Shown: piece after piece, positions 41,827-51,507 of the stretch | How the letters are laid out: each line of letters starts with the position of its first letter | Position numbering within the stretch: the first letter of the stretch is position 1 | Source: COE1 sp910588595 | GTDB taxonomy: Bacteria; Bacillota; Clostridia; Lachnospirales; Lachnospiraceae | NCBI GenBank assembly: GCA_948957135.1 | Contig: CARDBT010000014.1 | Location: 16,441 to 80,440 of the forward strand | Length of the DNA stretch: 64,000 bases | Reading direction: 5' to 3' | Notes under the pieces: generated by a model | The model's database searches: none | Told to the model about the DNA's origin: nothing | Seen by the model: only the letters and a program-made list of their open reading frames with translations | Translations under genes and position numbers: made by a program

Positions 41827-43569
41827 CTACAGCGTCGTCCTTGTGATCTTCCCCTCATCGACCTTGTATATGATATCACACTTCTCGATCGTATTCAGGC
41901 GGTGCGCGATGATGATCATGGTCTTTCTGCCATGGAAGCTGTTGATCGCCTCCATGACTGCCGCCTCCGTCTCATTGTCCAGCGCCGAGGTCGCCTCGTC
42001 AAACACAAGGATCTCAGGATTGTGGTACAGTGCCCTCGCGATGCCGAGCCGCTGTCTCTGCCCGCCGGAAATGCGGACCCCCCTGTCACCGATCGCTGTG
42101 TCGAGTCCTTCGGGTAGACCCCTGATAAATTCCGCAAGCTGCGCCTCCTCGAGAGCCTCCCAGATCCGGGTGTCATCGATCTGGTCATCTGCGATACCGA
42201 ACGCAATATTGTTTCTGACCGGTTCATCGACCAGATAGATGGACTGCGGGATATAACCGATCTGGGAAAGCCATGCCGGATAATTGTCAAAAACATCTAC
42301 GCCGTCACACAGGATACTCCCCTGATGAATCTTCAAAAGTCCCAGCAAAATATCCACGATCGTTGACTTGCCCGCGCCCGACGGTCCCATGATACCGATC
42401 GATCTGCCGTATGGCACCACCATATTTGCCCTGTCAAATATCAGCTTATCCGTATTGGGGTAGGCATACACGATGTCCCTCAGTTCGATCTTATCCTGGA
42501 GCCGCATCGTCTTGGCTGGATCGACCGGTTTCAGCGTCTGGTTATTTCTCCTGCTGATCTCATTGATATTCATGTTCTCATACACATAGTCGAGACAGGG
42601 CTTATAATATGAAATATCTGCCAGATACGTGTTGATCCTGTTCACACTCGGCATCATGCGGATCGCCGCCAGTCCAAATGCACTGAGCATCGGAATGATC
42701 GTGGAGACATCATTCCCAGTCAGGATATAGACGATGATATAACCCAGAATGCTCGCGATAAAGATGGTCTCGATCAGAAGTCTCGGCAGGTTGTTCATCA
42801 CGGAATAACGCTTGCTGTAGACTGCACCGATCTTTCCGCTGCTCTCATAATTGTCCGCAAAAAATGCCTCCCGGTGAAGCACTTTGACATCTTTTATTCC
42901 ATAGATCGCCTGAATCCTCCACTTGGCTATCCTCGACTGCAGCGACTGGTTCTTTGTTCCCATCTCCGTAAGGCGTGGTCTTAATACCTTTAGAATCACG
43001 ACAGAGAGCATACCAAACACCACGATCATCAGAAGAAGCAGCTTCCAGTCCGTCAGGATCATCACGACACACAGCAGCGCAAACACGATCACTTCCGAGA
43101 CAAGCGAGATCATTGACATCAGAATGTGGAACACATTTGGGATATCACTGTCTGTCAGGCGGAACACTGTCGGGATATCCGCGTCCAGATAGAACTCGTA
43201 GGGTCTGTTGAGAAATTCCCGCAGTACCTGGCTGATCAGTTTATTTCTGTTGAATGCGATAAATTTGTTCTGCACATTGACCATAAAGAGCAGAAATGCA
43301 TTTTTCACCGCATACAGCACGATCATGGCAGTCAAAAGCGGCACGATAAACCGCTCTATGCTGTCAACCCCCAGGGTGTCCATTGCAAGCCGGATCCATC
43401 TGTTTTCCTGCGACTTGACCGGATCCATGATCACCCACACGATCGGAAGCACGCCGGACACACTCACGGTCTCCAATAAACCGCTGACAAGGATCAGTAT
43501 TCCCAGCAGACAGATCTGCATCTTCTGCCTCCTGTCTAGAATATATCGCATCTTCTTTATCATATCCAT
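41827..43569 (-). CDS. PglK/MsbA-like ABC flippase, copy 2
   Basis: This 580-residue half-transporter is parallel to the one at 19178-20923. The membrane domain covers about 15-325, Walker A GPSGAGKST is at 395-403, the signature ISGGQ (not LSGGQ) at 500-504, Walker B VFDE with D524/E525 and the switch H556. The ATP domain keeps the phrase GLPEGLDTAIGDRGV seen in PglK-like proteins. GGAGG precedes the start. Having two divergent copies in one locus suggests two lipid-linked substrates, or a heterodimer; neither is proven. It follows the second SGNH gene and precedes the divergent GT11 gene. Confidence 0.88.
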   Translation of the reverse strand: MDMIKKMRYILDRRQKMQICLLGILILVSGLLETVSVSGVLPIVWVIMDPVKSQENRWIRLAMDTLGVDSIERFIVPLLTAMIVLYAVKNAFLLFMVNVQNKFIAFNRNKLISQVLREFLNRPYEFYLDADIPTVFRLTDSDIPNVFHILMSMISLVSEVIVFALLCVVMILTDWKLLLLMIVVFGMLSVVILKVLRPRLTEMGTKNQSLQSRIAKWRIQAIYGIKDVKVLHREAFFADNYESSGKIGAVYSKRYSVMNNLPRLLIETIFIASILGYIIVYILTGNDVSTIIPMLSAFGLAAIRMMPSVNRINTYLADISYYKPCLDYVYENMNINEISRRNNQTLKPVDPAKTMRLQDKIELRDIVYAYPNTDKLIFDRANMVVPYGRSIGIMGPSGAGKSTIVDILLGLLKIHQGSILCDGVDVFDNYPAWLSQIGYIPQSIYLVDEPVRNNIAFGIADDQIDDTRIWEALEEAQLAEFIRGLPEGLDTAIGDRGVRISGGQRQRLGIARALYHNPEILVFDEATSALDNETEAAVMEAINSFHGRKTMIIIAHRLNTIEKCDIIYKVDEGKITRTTL

Positions 43570-43593
43570 CTTATTCCTCCATAATACCGATCA

Positions 43594-44655
43594 CTATTCC
43601 CGAAAGATCCCCTCGTAATCATAATCCAGATAATAGCGCTTCTCCTGTTCGTGACGCTCCATGTAGTTCTCCTCTGTCACCAGCCCCTCGCCCGCTGCCA
43701 TCCACTCCAGTATCATAGAGTTGACATGGGCTGCATAATGTTCTTTGTCCCTGTAGTTGTCCAGATCTGTTATTATATCATATTTGTCATGAAAATTGTA
43801 CAATTTCACATTTGGACATGCCAGCAGCATCTTCGTCGTTATGAGTTCCGCGTCCAGATACCAGTTGATCATGCCCTCCTGGTTCATGAAATCCCACCAG
43901 CAGATGCTGTATGGCGTATAGAAAATGTAAAATGTCGTGTCGGGGTATCTGTTGACGAGATCGACAAAATTCTGCTGTATATTCCCGATGACCATCTCTG
44001 TGTCCTTTGCAGAGAGCGGCGGCGCATCCGGCGCCTTCTCCTCCCATCGGTCATAACCTGCCATCACATACTCATAGCCCGTCTCCTTTTCCCACGATGA
44101 GTAATCATCAAATGTAGTGCTTGGCTGTCCGGTAATTGTCATCAGCAGATTGTTGAGAACGCCGTGATACCATACATTCTTGTTGAACACATAGCTGACA
44201 TCATTCCATGGGTTGTCATCATAGAGATACGTCGGATATCCGTCATACTCTGTATAGTCCTTATCCCGCAGGATCGAATTGGCATCCATCGTCCAGATAA
44301 CCGTCTTTAAATCCTTATTTCGCCGCAGGGCACGATCAAGATTCTCTGAGAGCTCCCTGTAGCCTGCGCCGGAAAACGTCTCCTTTACTGACTTTACTCC
44401 AAACAGTACATCCGCCTCGCTTGTCTTGAAATTCTGCGCCATCGAAGTCCCTGTGATAATGGTATCATAGTCAAAATGCCTTGAGATCCCGTCATTTATG
44501 TACCGTTCATCGTACAACCGGTAAGAGACGAAGGAAAAAGGCTTATGAAAATGAAAATACGGATCGAATATCCAGAATACAAACACCATCAGCACGATGG
44601 CTCCAGCCAGCGCAGCCATACATGTGATAAACCATTTTTTCGCATTTGGCACCAT
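43594..44655 (-). CDS. Membrane-anchored SGNH-like protein, partner of MBOAT copy 2
   Basis: This is a 353-residue protein with one N-terminal helix (about 10-30, ITCMAALAGAIVLMVFVFWI region) and an extracellular domain. IITGTSMAQNFKTSEADVLF gives the SGNH nucleophile block with S71; a D...H pair is found in the C-terminal DLDNYRDKEHYAAHVN. The pattern fits the DltD/AlgX-like partners of MBOAT proteins, here encoded 23 bases upstream. It is more distant from the copy at 28021 than a recent duplicate would be, so the two pairs probably differ in target. GGAAGGGA precedes the ATG. Confidence 0.75.
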   Translation of the reverse strand: MVPNAKKWFITCMAALAGAIVLMVFVFWIFDPYFHFHKPFSFVSYRLYDERYINDGISRHFDYDTIITGTSMAQNFKTSEADVLFGVKSVKETFSGAGYRELSENLDRALRRNKDLKTVIWTMDANSILRDKDYTEYDGYPTYLYDDNPWNDVSYVFNKNVWYHGVLNNLLMTITGQPSTTFDDYSSWEKETGYEYVMAGYDRWEEKAPDAPPLSAKDTEMVIGNIQQNFVDLVNRYPDTTFYIFYTPYSICWWDFMNQEGMINWYLDAELITTKMLLACPNVKLYNFHDKYDIITDLDNYRDKEHYAAHVNSMILEWMAAGEGLVTEENYMERHEQEKRYYLDYDYEGIFRE

Positions 44656-44678
44656 ATAGAAATCCCTTCCTGTCAGCG

Positions 44679-46142
44679 TCAGAAATTGAAGTACAAAAAT
44701 TCACTCACCTCGGAAAGTGACAGTATGCTCCAGAGCAAAAGCACCACGATGACGGCGATACGCCTGACGCCATACCTGCCATCATGCACTTTCTCCTGTG
44801 TATTGCGCAGCCCCAGACAAGCCAGTATCAGCAGAAACACAAACACCGCCAGCATGAACCATGGGCACGCCTGTATCAGAGGCTGCAGCCCCATCCGTCC
44901 GAGCAGCCGCACTTCAATGATCTGGTTAAAATTTTCTGCGATCTCCGCATAAAGCTTCCCGTCACCGCAGTCGATGAGATTCCCGATCATCTGCAGTCCC
45001 TGCCCCACAGATTCCGCCCGAAACATGCTCCACGCGACCGTACAGAAAGCAAAAGTGACAGCTGCCCGCAGTACGCGCGAGATTTTCTGCAGCGTGCGGT
45101 CGAACAGCCGGTCATATAAGTTGCCCAGTCCGTTGACGACACCCCACAGGATAAATGTCCAGTTCGCCCCATGCCAGATCCCGCTCACAAGGAACACGAT
45201 CATGACATTGACATACGTCCGCACTGTTCCTTTTCTGCTGCCGCCAAGAGGAATATAGACATATTTTGTAAAAAACCTTGTCAGTGTCATATGCCATCTG
45301 TCCCAGAATTCCCTGACAGACGCCGCCTTATAGGGTGAATTGAAATTGACCGGAAGCTCCACATTGAACATGTAGCCGATGCCGTATGCCATATCACAGT
45401 ATCCGCTGAAATCAAAATAGATCTGCAGAGAATAACAGAGCATCACCAATATCGTGCTGATGCTATTGAGCTCATCCACATTCGCGTACCCCGATGTTAC
45501 CACTTTCGACAGGGTGTCCGCCACCAGCACCTTCTTTGCCATACCAAGCGCAAATGCATATATCCCTTTGCACAGGTTCTCATACCGGATGCAATGATTC
45601 TCCCGCGCGCGAAACTGCGGGATCAGCTCGTCATGATACACGATCGGTCCCGCGATCAGCTGCGGAAAAAAGGAGACGTACGCCGCATACTCCAGCAGGC
45701 TGTACCGCTCACAATCCCCCCTGTAGGAATCGATCACATACGATAACTGCTGAAATGTGTAAAAACTGATCCCCAGCGGAAGCGCCAGTCTCAAAAACGG
45801 ATAGTCAGTCCGCAGCGCCGCATTGACATTTTCAATGAAAAAATCAAAGTATTTAAAGTAGAACAAAATCCCGATATTGTATGCTATGCCCGCTGTCAGG
45901 CACAGCTTTTTCCTTGTTTTGCTTTCCGCTTTGTCCATCATCCTGACAAGCAGATAATTGACCATGATACTTATGACCAGCATCATAAGATAACGTATAC
46001 TATTGTATCCATAGAACACCATGGACATCGCAACCAGATACCCCAGTGCCGCCTTTTGCAAGCGCAGATGGTGCAGCCAGTAATAACCAGCCACAACGAG
46101 TGGAAAGAACAAAAAAACAAATATATATGAATTAAACAGCAT
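44679..46142 (-). CDS. MBOAT-family O-acyltransferase, copy 2
   Basis: This 487-residue polytopic enzyme of the AlgI/DltB group has SFFPQLIAGPIVYHDELIP, REFWDRWHMTLTRFFTKYVY with H284 and FLVSGIWHGANWTFILWG with the catalytic H324. The C-terminal ending FLYFNF and the N-terminal MLFNSYIFVF mirror MBOAT copy 1, but the two share only the family core by eye. The partner SGNH gene follows at 24 bases. It probably carries acetyl to the outer face for a second modification of the glycan. Confidence 0.92.
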   Translation of the reverse strand: MLFNSYIFVFLFFPLVVAGYYWLHHLRLQKAALGYLVAMSMVFYGYNSIRYLMMLVISIMVNYLLVRMMDKAESKTRKKLCLTAGIAYNIGILFYFKYFDFFIENVNAALRTDYPFLRLALPLGISFYTFQQLSYVIDSYRGDCERYSLLEYAAYVSFFPQLIAGPIVYHDELIPQFRARENHCIRYENLCKGIYAFALGMAKKVLVADTLSKVVTSGYANVDELNSISTILVMLCYSLQIYFDFSGYCDMAYGIGYMFNVELPVNFNSPYKAASVREFWDRWHMTLTRFFTKYVYIPLGGSRKGTVRTYVNVMIVFLVSGIWHGANWTFILWGVVNGLGNLYDRLFDRTLQKISRVLRAAVTFAFCTVAWSMFRAESVGQGLQMIGNLIDCGDGKLYAEIAENFNQIIEVRLLGRMGLQPLIQACPWFMLAVFVFLLILACLGLRNTQEKVHDGRYGVRRIAVIVVLLLWSILSLSEVSEFLYFNF

Positions 46143-46162
46143 ACCTGCTCCCTATAACTATC

Positions 46163-47176
46163 TCAGTGTCTCAACGGAATCACGATCCTGTCATACAGCC
46201 ATACAACAATTGCGTACGCTGACGGTGAGAGAAAAAAAAGTTTCCTGCGCATCCTGTCTCCCCTCGAGACGATCCCACTGTCATAGATCCTGTCCATCTC
46301 TGCTTTATCCGCTTTCATCTCCGCGGCAAGTCTTGACACCGCCTCTTTATTTTTGGCATTTCTGGCATCGATATAATAAAATAACAGTCGCCTCTGAAAG
46401 TGATATCCTGCCAGATCAGCCATCTGTGGCGAAACCATCTGCCTGATACAGGCGATATGTTCGCGCCAGAAGGGGATCTCGTCATCAAACATACGTTTGT
46501 TATCTGCCTCGTTCATGATGCTCCCCTCCCGGTCCAGCACATAGTGATAAAAGCACTGGTCCAGATAGACCGCCCTTTCAACTTTGCAGAAAGCACGTGT
46601 CGTATACATGATATCCTCCGAGTTTCTCCCTTTGGGAAACAGTGCTCCACTGACTAAATCCCTGTGAAACAGCTTGCTCCAGACGGAATTGTAGATGACA
46701 TACTCCTCATGCCCGCTGATGTAGATCTCCAGGAGCGCTTCCCTAGAAAGCGGCACAACGCTGCCGCCCCCGCCTGCCACTGTGTGATCCTTATATTCAC
46801 AGAAATACCGGCACACTGCCAGCTGTGCACCATGTGCAGCGCACGCCTGATGCATCCGCTCGTACATATCCGGCTCGATCCAGTCGTCACTGTCCACATA
46901 ACCGATATAGTCGCCCGACGCGACCGCCAGCCCTGCATTTCTCGCATCCGATAGCCCGCCGTTTGGCTTGTGTATGACCCTGACGCGACTGTCCTTTCGG
47001 GCATATGCGTCGCACTTTGCAGGCGAAGAGTCGGTGGAGCCATCATCCACAAGTATGATCTCGAGTCTGCGATAGGTCTGCTGCAGGATCGATGTCATAC
47101 ACCGGTCAAGATACTGCCCGACATTATACACAGGCACTATGATCGAGATCAGATCCTTTTCATCTTTGTTCTGCAT
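46163..47176 (-). CDS. GT2-family glycosyltransferase (EpsJ/WcaA type)
   Basis: This is a GT-A enzyme of about 337 residues with LISIIVPVYNVGQYLDRCM, EIILVDDGSTDSSP, NGGLSDARNAGLAVASG and GYVDSDDWIEPD (DSDD donor motif). The C-terminal 100 residues are helical and rich in Lys and Arg, ending in a short apolar stretch (SAYAIVVWLYDRIVIPL) that may sit on the membrane. It is the most typical GT2 in the locus. AGGCGGG lies eight bases before the ATG at 47176; the ATG two codons upstream is too close. It lies between the GT11 gene and MBOAT copy 2. Confidence 0.92.
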   Translation of the reverse strand: MQNKDEKDLISIIVPVYNVGQYLDRCMTSILQQTYRRLEIILVDDGSTDSSPAKCDAYARKDSRVRVIHKPNGGLSDARNAGLAVASGDYIGYVDSDDWIEPDMYERMHQACAAHGAQLAVCRYFCEYKDHTVAGGGGSVVPLSREALLEIYISGHEEYVIYNSVWSKLFHRDLVSGALFPKGRNSEDIMYTTRAFCKVERAVYLDQCFYHYVLDREGSIMNEADNKRMFDDEIPFWREHIACIRQMVSPQMADLAGYHFQRRLLFYYIDARNAKNKEAVSRLAAEMKADKAEMDRIYDSGIVSRGDRMRRKLFFLSPSAYAIVVWLYDRIVIPLRH

Positions 47177-47199
47177 TGTCATATCCCGCCTCAGTCTCC

Positions 47200-48096
47200 T
47201 TAAAATATCTTTCCCTCAGCATCGATCAGAATCCACCCCTGCCAGTTTTCACGCACTGTCCCTGCATCGGAGACTTCATAATTGTCGTGGCGGAGCGGGC
47301 GGATCATCAACTTGTCAGGATTCCTGTTCAGCCTCGCGCCCCATATACTAAAAGTGCTGTTTGCACAAATATTATGTCTGCAATGACTCATCAGCTCCAT
47401 GTCATGCAGGCTCTCCCTGTCGCTGTTCCAGTCCACTATGCGCATGTTGTCTTGTACATAATGTGCCCTCACATACGCCGGATCATCTGAAAAAATATAG
47501 AATACCGGATTGTCCACACGCTCTGAAACATATTTTATGGCACTGTCATAGTACTGTTCCGTACAGATCCCCATATACCGCCTGCCATCCGCCACTGTGA
47601 GGTAATCCTTGCGCCGGATATGGATACTCACCGCATTCTCCCGCGCCATCGCTTCCATCGCCTGCCTGTTGCGCGGGTCAGTACTTCCAGGAAACCTTAT
47701 CTTCTCCTGCAGCAGCGAAGTGATGTCTGTATAATACCGCTCGCACCCCCAGAAACCGTAGAGATACACATCGTCCATCGAAAAGATTTCCGGCATATAG
47801 TCCGCCCGCTCCCTGACCGTCCTGTCCCGCCTGCCTGTGAGTTTTCGCCGCACCCTGTCTGTCAGTTTCATACTGTTATCCAGAAAAAGTCTCCGCTCCT
47901 GTGCTGTGCATACTTCATACTGCAGTGCGTCGAGCCACTCGAGCTCCAGCGCACGCCATTCCCTGTCCCCGCCTGCCTCTTTGCTGTAGGCGTACAGGTC
48001 AAGCTTCGCTTCCTTGCCAAGCGTCCTGAATTTTTCATATAATGCATACTGGTAGAGCTGGTTTCCCAACCCTCCCATGACATGTATGATGATCAT
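47200..48096 (-). CDS. GT11-family alpha-1,2-fucosyltransferase
   Basis: This 298-residue enzyme moves fucose from GDP-fucose in alpha-1,2 linkage, as in blood-group-like glycans. All GT11 motifs are present: MGGLGNQLYQYALYEKF at the N-terminus, VSIHIRRKDYL (HxRRxDY donor motif), FYIFSDDPAYVR and CRHNICANSTFSIWGARLN. GGAGG six bases before the ATG fixes the start. It works on the cytoplasmic face. GDP-fucose synthesis genes are not in the window. Its presence suggests that the glycan carries alpha-1,2-fucose, which could mimic host mucin sugars; that last point is inference. Confidence 0.92.
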   Translation of the reverse strand: MIIIHVMGGLGNQLYQYALYEKFRTLGKEAKLDLYAYSKEAGGDREWRALELEWLDALQYEVCTAQERRLFLDNSMKLTDRVRRKLTGRRDRTVRERADYMPEIFSMDDVYLYGFWGCERYYTDITSLLQEKIRFPGSTDPRNRQAMEAMARENAVSIHIRRKDYLTVADGRRYMGICTEQYYDSAIKYVSERVDNPVFYIFSDDPAYVRAHYVQDNMRIVDWNSDRESLHDMELMSHCRHNICANSTFSIWGARLNRNPDKLMIRPLRHDNYEVSDAGTVRENWQGWILIDAEGKIF

Positions 48097-48138
48097 GCGG
48101 TCCCTCCGTTTTCCTTGCCGCGTATATCCCTGCGCCAG

Positions 48139-49719
48139 CTAATCCGCCTTTTTCATATAGTAGAGCTTCGCCGTCGTATCCACGACCGGTTCCACATTAT
48201 AGCCCAGCTCCGCAAAGGTGTCCACAAACGCATTCCACTGCCCTGTCACCAGATACAGCTCGTCCGGGAGCGCGCCGCTGTACACCCTGTTGAGGTAATC
48301 TGTCCACCCCTCTGTATCGTCCCTGGCGATCGTCTCCGGGTCATCGTTGTAGATAATATTTTCCCACTGTGACTCATCGTACTTTTCATTATGGGTAAAG
48401 TAGTACGTGAATCCATACCGCTGGTGAAAGTCAAGCAGCGTCGGCGTCTCATATCCGCCGCGCGCATACCAATCGGCAACCACTGTGCGCAGATCCATCT
48501 TCGCCCAGTGGTTACTGATTCGATAATCCCCGTAGACGCAGTACAGGATCCCGGCAGCCACCAGACCGATCTGTACGGCTCTCGCCCCTTTTTTGGCAAT
48601 AAACTCAGCGCTGCTGCACCGCAGGATCCTCACAAACTCATACAGAGATACCGCGATCAAAACAAACCACAGCGGAAACAGGAAGAAGCTATAGCGGTTC
48701 CCATACCATCCATAGGCATATAGGTTGAGCTTCGTAACGATATAATAGATCAGATATACCGCGATATTGCAGTACAGAAATTTTCTGAATACATCCAGCT
48801 TAGTCTTTACTGCCACGTATATAATGATCAGCCCGATCACGACCATCGCTGCGATGATAAGCCACCAGAGCTTCTCCCAGTCCCTGTCGATGTCGATCGT
48901 GCTCCACTTGAACACCCACATCATACTGTAGAAGAAATCATAGATGATATTTCCCTTCTCTATGATGATGTCCTTATTGGCATTGAAAGTGGACACCTGG
49001 TTGGCAGACTGCGGGATCAGATAGTAATATACCAGGATAAAGCCGCCAGCCGCACCGCTGACAAGATCCAGTACCAGACTCAGTTTCAAGCTCTTCCAGT
49101 CCTTTCTGCGCGCAGCCATCACCAGAACACTGATCCCAAAGGGCACAACGACGAACACAGAACCATAATGTGTAAAGACTGACAGGACACACAGCAGCGT
49201 GAACGCGAGAATCCGCCTGGTGTTTATCTGCTCACAGACAAAAAGCCATACATAGATGAGCCAGAACAGAAATGCCAGAAGAAGCGAGTACTCAGATGCT
49301 TCCTTTATATAATACATCAGTATATAAATACTAGAACAGATCACAACACAAAAAGCCGCCATATAGCGGTCACAAATCTTTCTGATGATCATGTATAGTC
49401 CGATTGCCGCAATAAACCCGAAAATGACGCTCGAGAAACGATACCACCACTCATCCTCGCTGACCTGAAGCCACACACACATCAGCCAGTTATACAGCGG
49501 AGGCTGCTGCTGGATATTCGCTATCCGCTCATACATGGTAGTATATTTCGTCACTCCCCTGATCACGCCTCTTACCGGTATGGAACAGTAAAACTCCATC
49601 GCCTCATCCTGCCAGATCGGTGCCTCTGTCAGCTTGTACAATGCCATGATCCAATAATATATGAAGGCAATGCCAGCCGTTATCCATTCCGGCAGACGCC
49701 CCCGCCGAAGCGGCTTCAT
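48139..49719 (-). CDS. GT39/ArnT-like membrane glycosyltransferase
   Basis: This 526-residue polytopic protein has about ten to twelve helices. The first outer loop carries APIWQDEAMEFYC, with the Asp-Glu pair that is the catalytic feature of GT-C enzymes such as ArnT and PMT, followed by QQQPPLYNWLM. The C-terminal 110 residues (after about 410) form a soluble domain. GT-C enzymes use lipid-phosphate sugars on the outer face. The acceptor is probably the polysaccharide repeat. AGGAG precedes the start at 49719. It may add a side branch, like the DUF2142 and LIC_10190-type proteins in the same locus. Confidence 0.8.
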   Translation of the reverse strand: MKPLRRGRLPEWITAGIAFIYYWIMALYKLTEAPIWQDEAMEFYCSIPVRGVIRGVTKYTTMYERIANIQQQPPLYNWLMCVWLQVSEDEWWYRFSSVIFGFIAAIGLYMIIRKICDRYMAAFCVVICSSIYILMYYIKEASEYSLLLAFLFWLIYVWLFVCEQINTRRILAFTLLCVLSVFTHYGSVFVVVPFGISVLVMAARRKDWKSLKLSLVLDLVSGAAGGFILVYYYLIPQSANQVSTFNANKDIIIEKGNIIYDFFYSMMWVFKWSTIDIDRDWEKLWWLIIAAMVVIGLIIIYVAVKTKLDVFRKFLYCNIAVYLIYYIVTKLNLYAYGWYGNRYSFFLFPLWFVLIAVSLYEFVRILRCSSAEFIAKKGARAVQIGLVAAGILYCVYGDYRISNHWAKMDLRTVVADWYARGGYETPTLLDFHQRYGFTYYFTHNEKYDESQWENIIYNDDPETIARDDTEGWTDYLNRVYSGALPDELYLVTGQWNAFVDTFAELGYNVEPVVDTTAKLYYMKKAD

Positions 49720-49775
49720 ATCAAAATACTCCTCATTCTTTACCGTTCCTCCTTATATCAATAGTATTGATTGCT

Positions 49776-51497
49776 TCAGGGCTTCCTATTCTCCTCTGAT
49801 GCACAAAAACCTTCCTCCATCGATCCTCCCCTTAATCGGATGTGTTCCTGGCTGGGAACCGATGGAAAAGGATCGTACCCGATCCTGTCCCCACTGACCG
49901 GACAATAGAATGTAATGCCATCCACCACAAAGCTTTCCAGCGCATAGTGACCATAATCCTGCTGCCATACGTACGCCTGTTTTCCCGCCTCACCGCGGCA
50001 GTACCGCACGAGCGAAACCAGCTTGACAGCCGAAAAAGCCCAGAGGACTGCCATTCCCAACACAGCTATCCTTCTTATCATATCCTTTTTTTGGCAATTG
50101 TCAAAGTATTTTATCACAATATCACATAAAATACCTGCTGTTATCATCACCAAAAGCAGTACATATGCATATCCATAGCGCAGCAGGGGCGCCGAAAACT
50201 GCCAGAATCCATACGACGCCAACACCGTCACAAGCACCAGGATCTGTTCTCTGAGCATTTTACCCGCGCCCTGTTTGACGCAAAACAATCTTACCATCAG
50301 CACCGCAAATATCAGCAGGCACACAAGATCTGCGAGGATCAGTATTTTTCCGATCACGGGCAGCGAACTCTCAAACCATCCTGAAAACCACTGGGTGATC
50401 GGAAGATCGACGAGTGCCGCATTGTTGAGGCCCCTGCCCCACGTCCTGATCTCCGCCGCATCAAGTGCAGCCACAGCCGCATTTATTTTCCAGTCCACAT
50501 CAAAAAGATCGAGCGCCGGAAGCGGATATAACAGATAGCCCGACAGGAGCACTGTCCTTGCAAGCCACGGCGCGATAGTGATGATCCCCATCATCAGATA
50601 AATGCCTATATCGCGCCATCTTTTCTGTGTGATAAGCATGGACGCCGGCTTTGCGAGCAGGATCAGTATCAGCCCCGCTGTCAGCTTGAGTGTCACCGCA
50701 TACACGCCAGCCACGCACAGGAGCGCGTACGGCACAGTGCTTTCCTCCCCGCGCTCCACCAGATCCAGCCATCTTATGATCACAAAAAATACCACGCACA
50801 TTATGGCATAATCCGACGCAGGCGCCACAACGTCACTGTAGATGACCGTGAGATAATAAAACGCGCCGAGACGCGCAAAGTCTGTCACCAGTGTCCTGTT
50901 CTGTCTCGTTCTGTCTCTCTCGAACAGCGGAAAGACCTGTATCCAGAGCAGGAGCGCCATCAGACCATTGACTGTGTGAAGCGAGTGTCCTGTCAGGAAC
51001 TTCATGCTGTACAGCGCTGACAATGCAAAGAAAGAACTGTTGTACGCAAACCGCACATGGATATTTCCAAGTCCTCTGACAATACCATACTCTTCGATCC
51101 AGCGGATACTCTGGGCATGGTAAAGGTCCGAATCATAGTGCATGTATCCTCTCGATGTACAAAAGCACCAGACCGCGATACTCAGCAGTATTGCAAGTTT
51201 CCACGTGATGCTTCTGCCGTGCCATGCCTCCGACAGCAGACGAACGATCTGATGTCTGTAAACCACTGCCGCCGCAAGACATACCACGACAAGAAGAGCG
51301 TTTGCCGCAGCGCCCACTTTATAGAACAGGCTGAATATCTGCGCGTATACCGTCACGGTCAAAAGACCCAGCGCCGCAATACAGGCTATGTCTTTAATAT
51401 AATAGTGAAACATTCTGCGGACAAACGCAGCCAGCCCAAAACCGATCAGAAATGAGGTGGCTGCGATATAGAACCAATTGAACAGTACAGAAATCAT
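49776..51497 (-). CDS. LIC_10190-type polytopic membrane protein (GT-C-like)
   Basis: This 573-residue protein has about twelve membrane helices. The loop after helix four, YMHYDSDLYHAQSIRWIEEY followed by GIVRGLGNIHVRFAYNSSFF, is characteristic of the LIC_10190 family; its Asp-x-Asp plus His may serve as the active site of a GT-C-type enzyme. The C-terminal 80 residues are soluble. The family occurs in polysaccharide loci of diverse bacteria; its reaction is not known. AGGAG precedes the start at 51497, ten bases after asnB. It is the second gene of the locus. Confidence 0.72.
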   Translation of the reverse strand: MISVLFNWFYIAATSFLIGFGLAAFVRRMFHYYIKDIACIAALGLLTVTVYAQIFSLFYKVGAAANALLVVVCLAAAVVYRHQIVRLLSEAWHGRSITWKLAILLSIAVWCFCTSRGYMHYDSDLYHAQSIRWIEEYGIVRGLGNIHVRFAYNSSFFALSALYSMKFLTGHSLHTVNGLMALLLWIQVFPLFERDRTRQNRTLVTDFARLGAFYYLTVIYSDVVAPASDYAIMCVVFFVIIRWLDLVERGEESTVPYALLCVAGVYAVTLKLTAGLILILLAKPASMLITQKRWRDIGIYLMMGIITIAPWLARTVLLSGYLLYPLPALDLFDVDWKINAAVAALDAAEIRTWGRGLNNAALVDLPITQWFSGWFESSLPVIGKILILADLVCLLIFAVLMVRLFCVKQGAGKMLREQILVLVTVLASYGFWQFSAPLLRYGYAYVLLLVMITAGILCDIVIKYFDNCQKKDMIRRIAVLGMAVLWAFSAVKLVSLVRYCRGEAGKQAYVWQQDYGHYALESFVVDGITFYCPVSGDRIGYDPFPSVPSQEHIRLRGGSMEEGFCASEENRKP

Positions 51498-51507
51498 TTG
51501 TTTCTCC

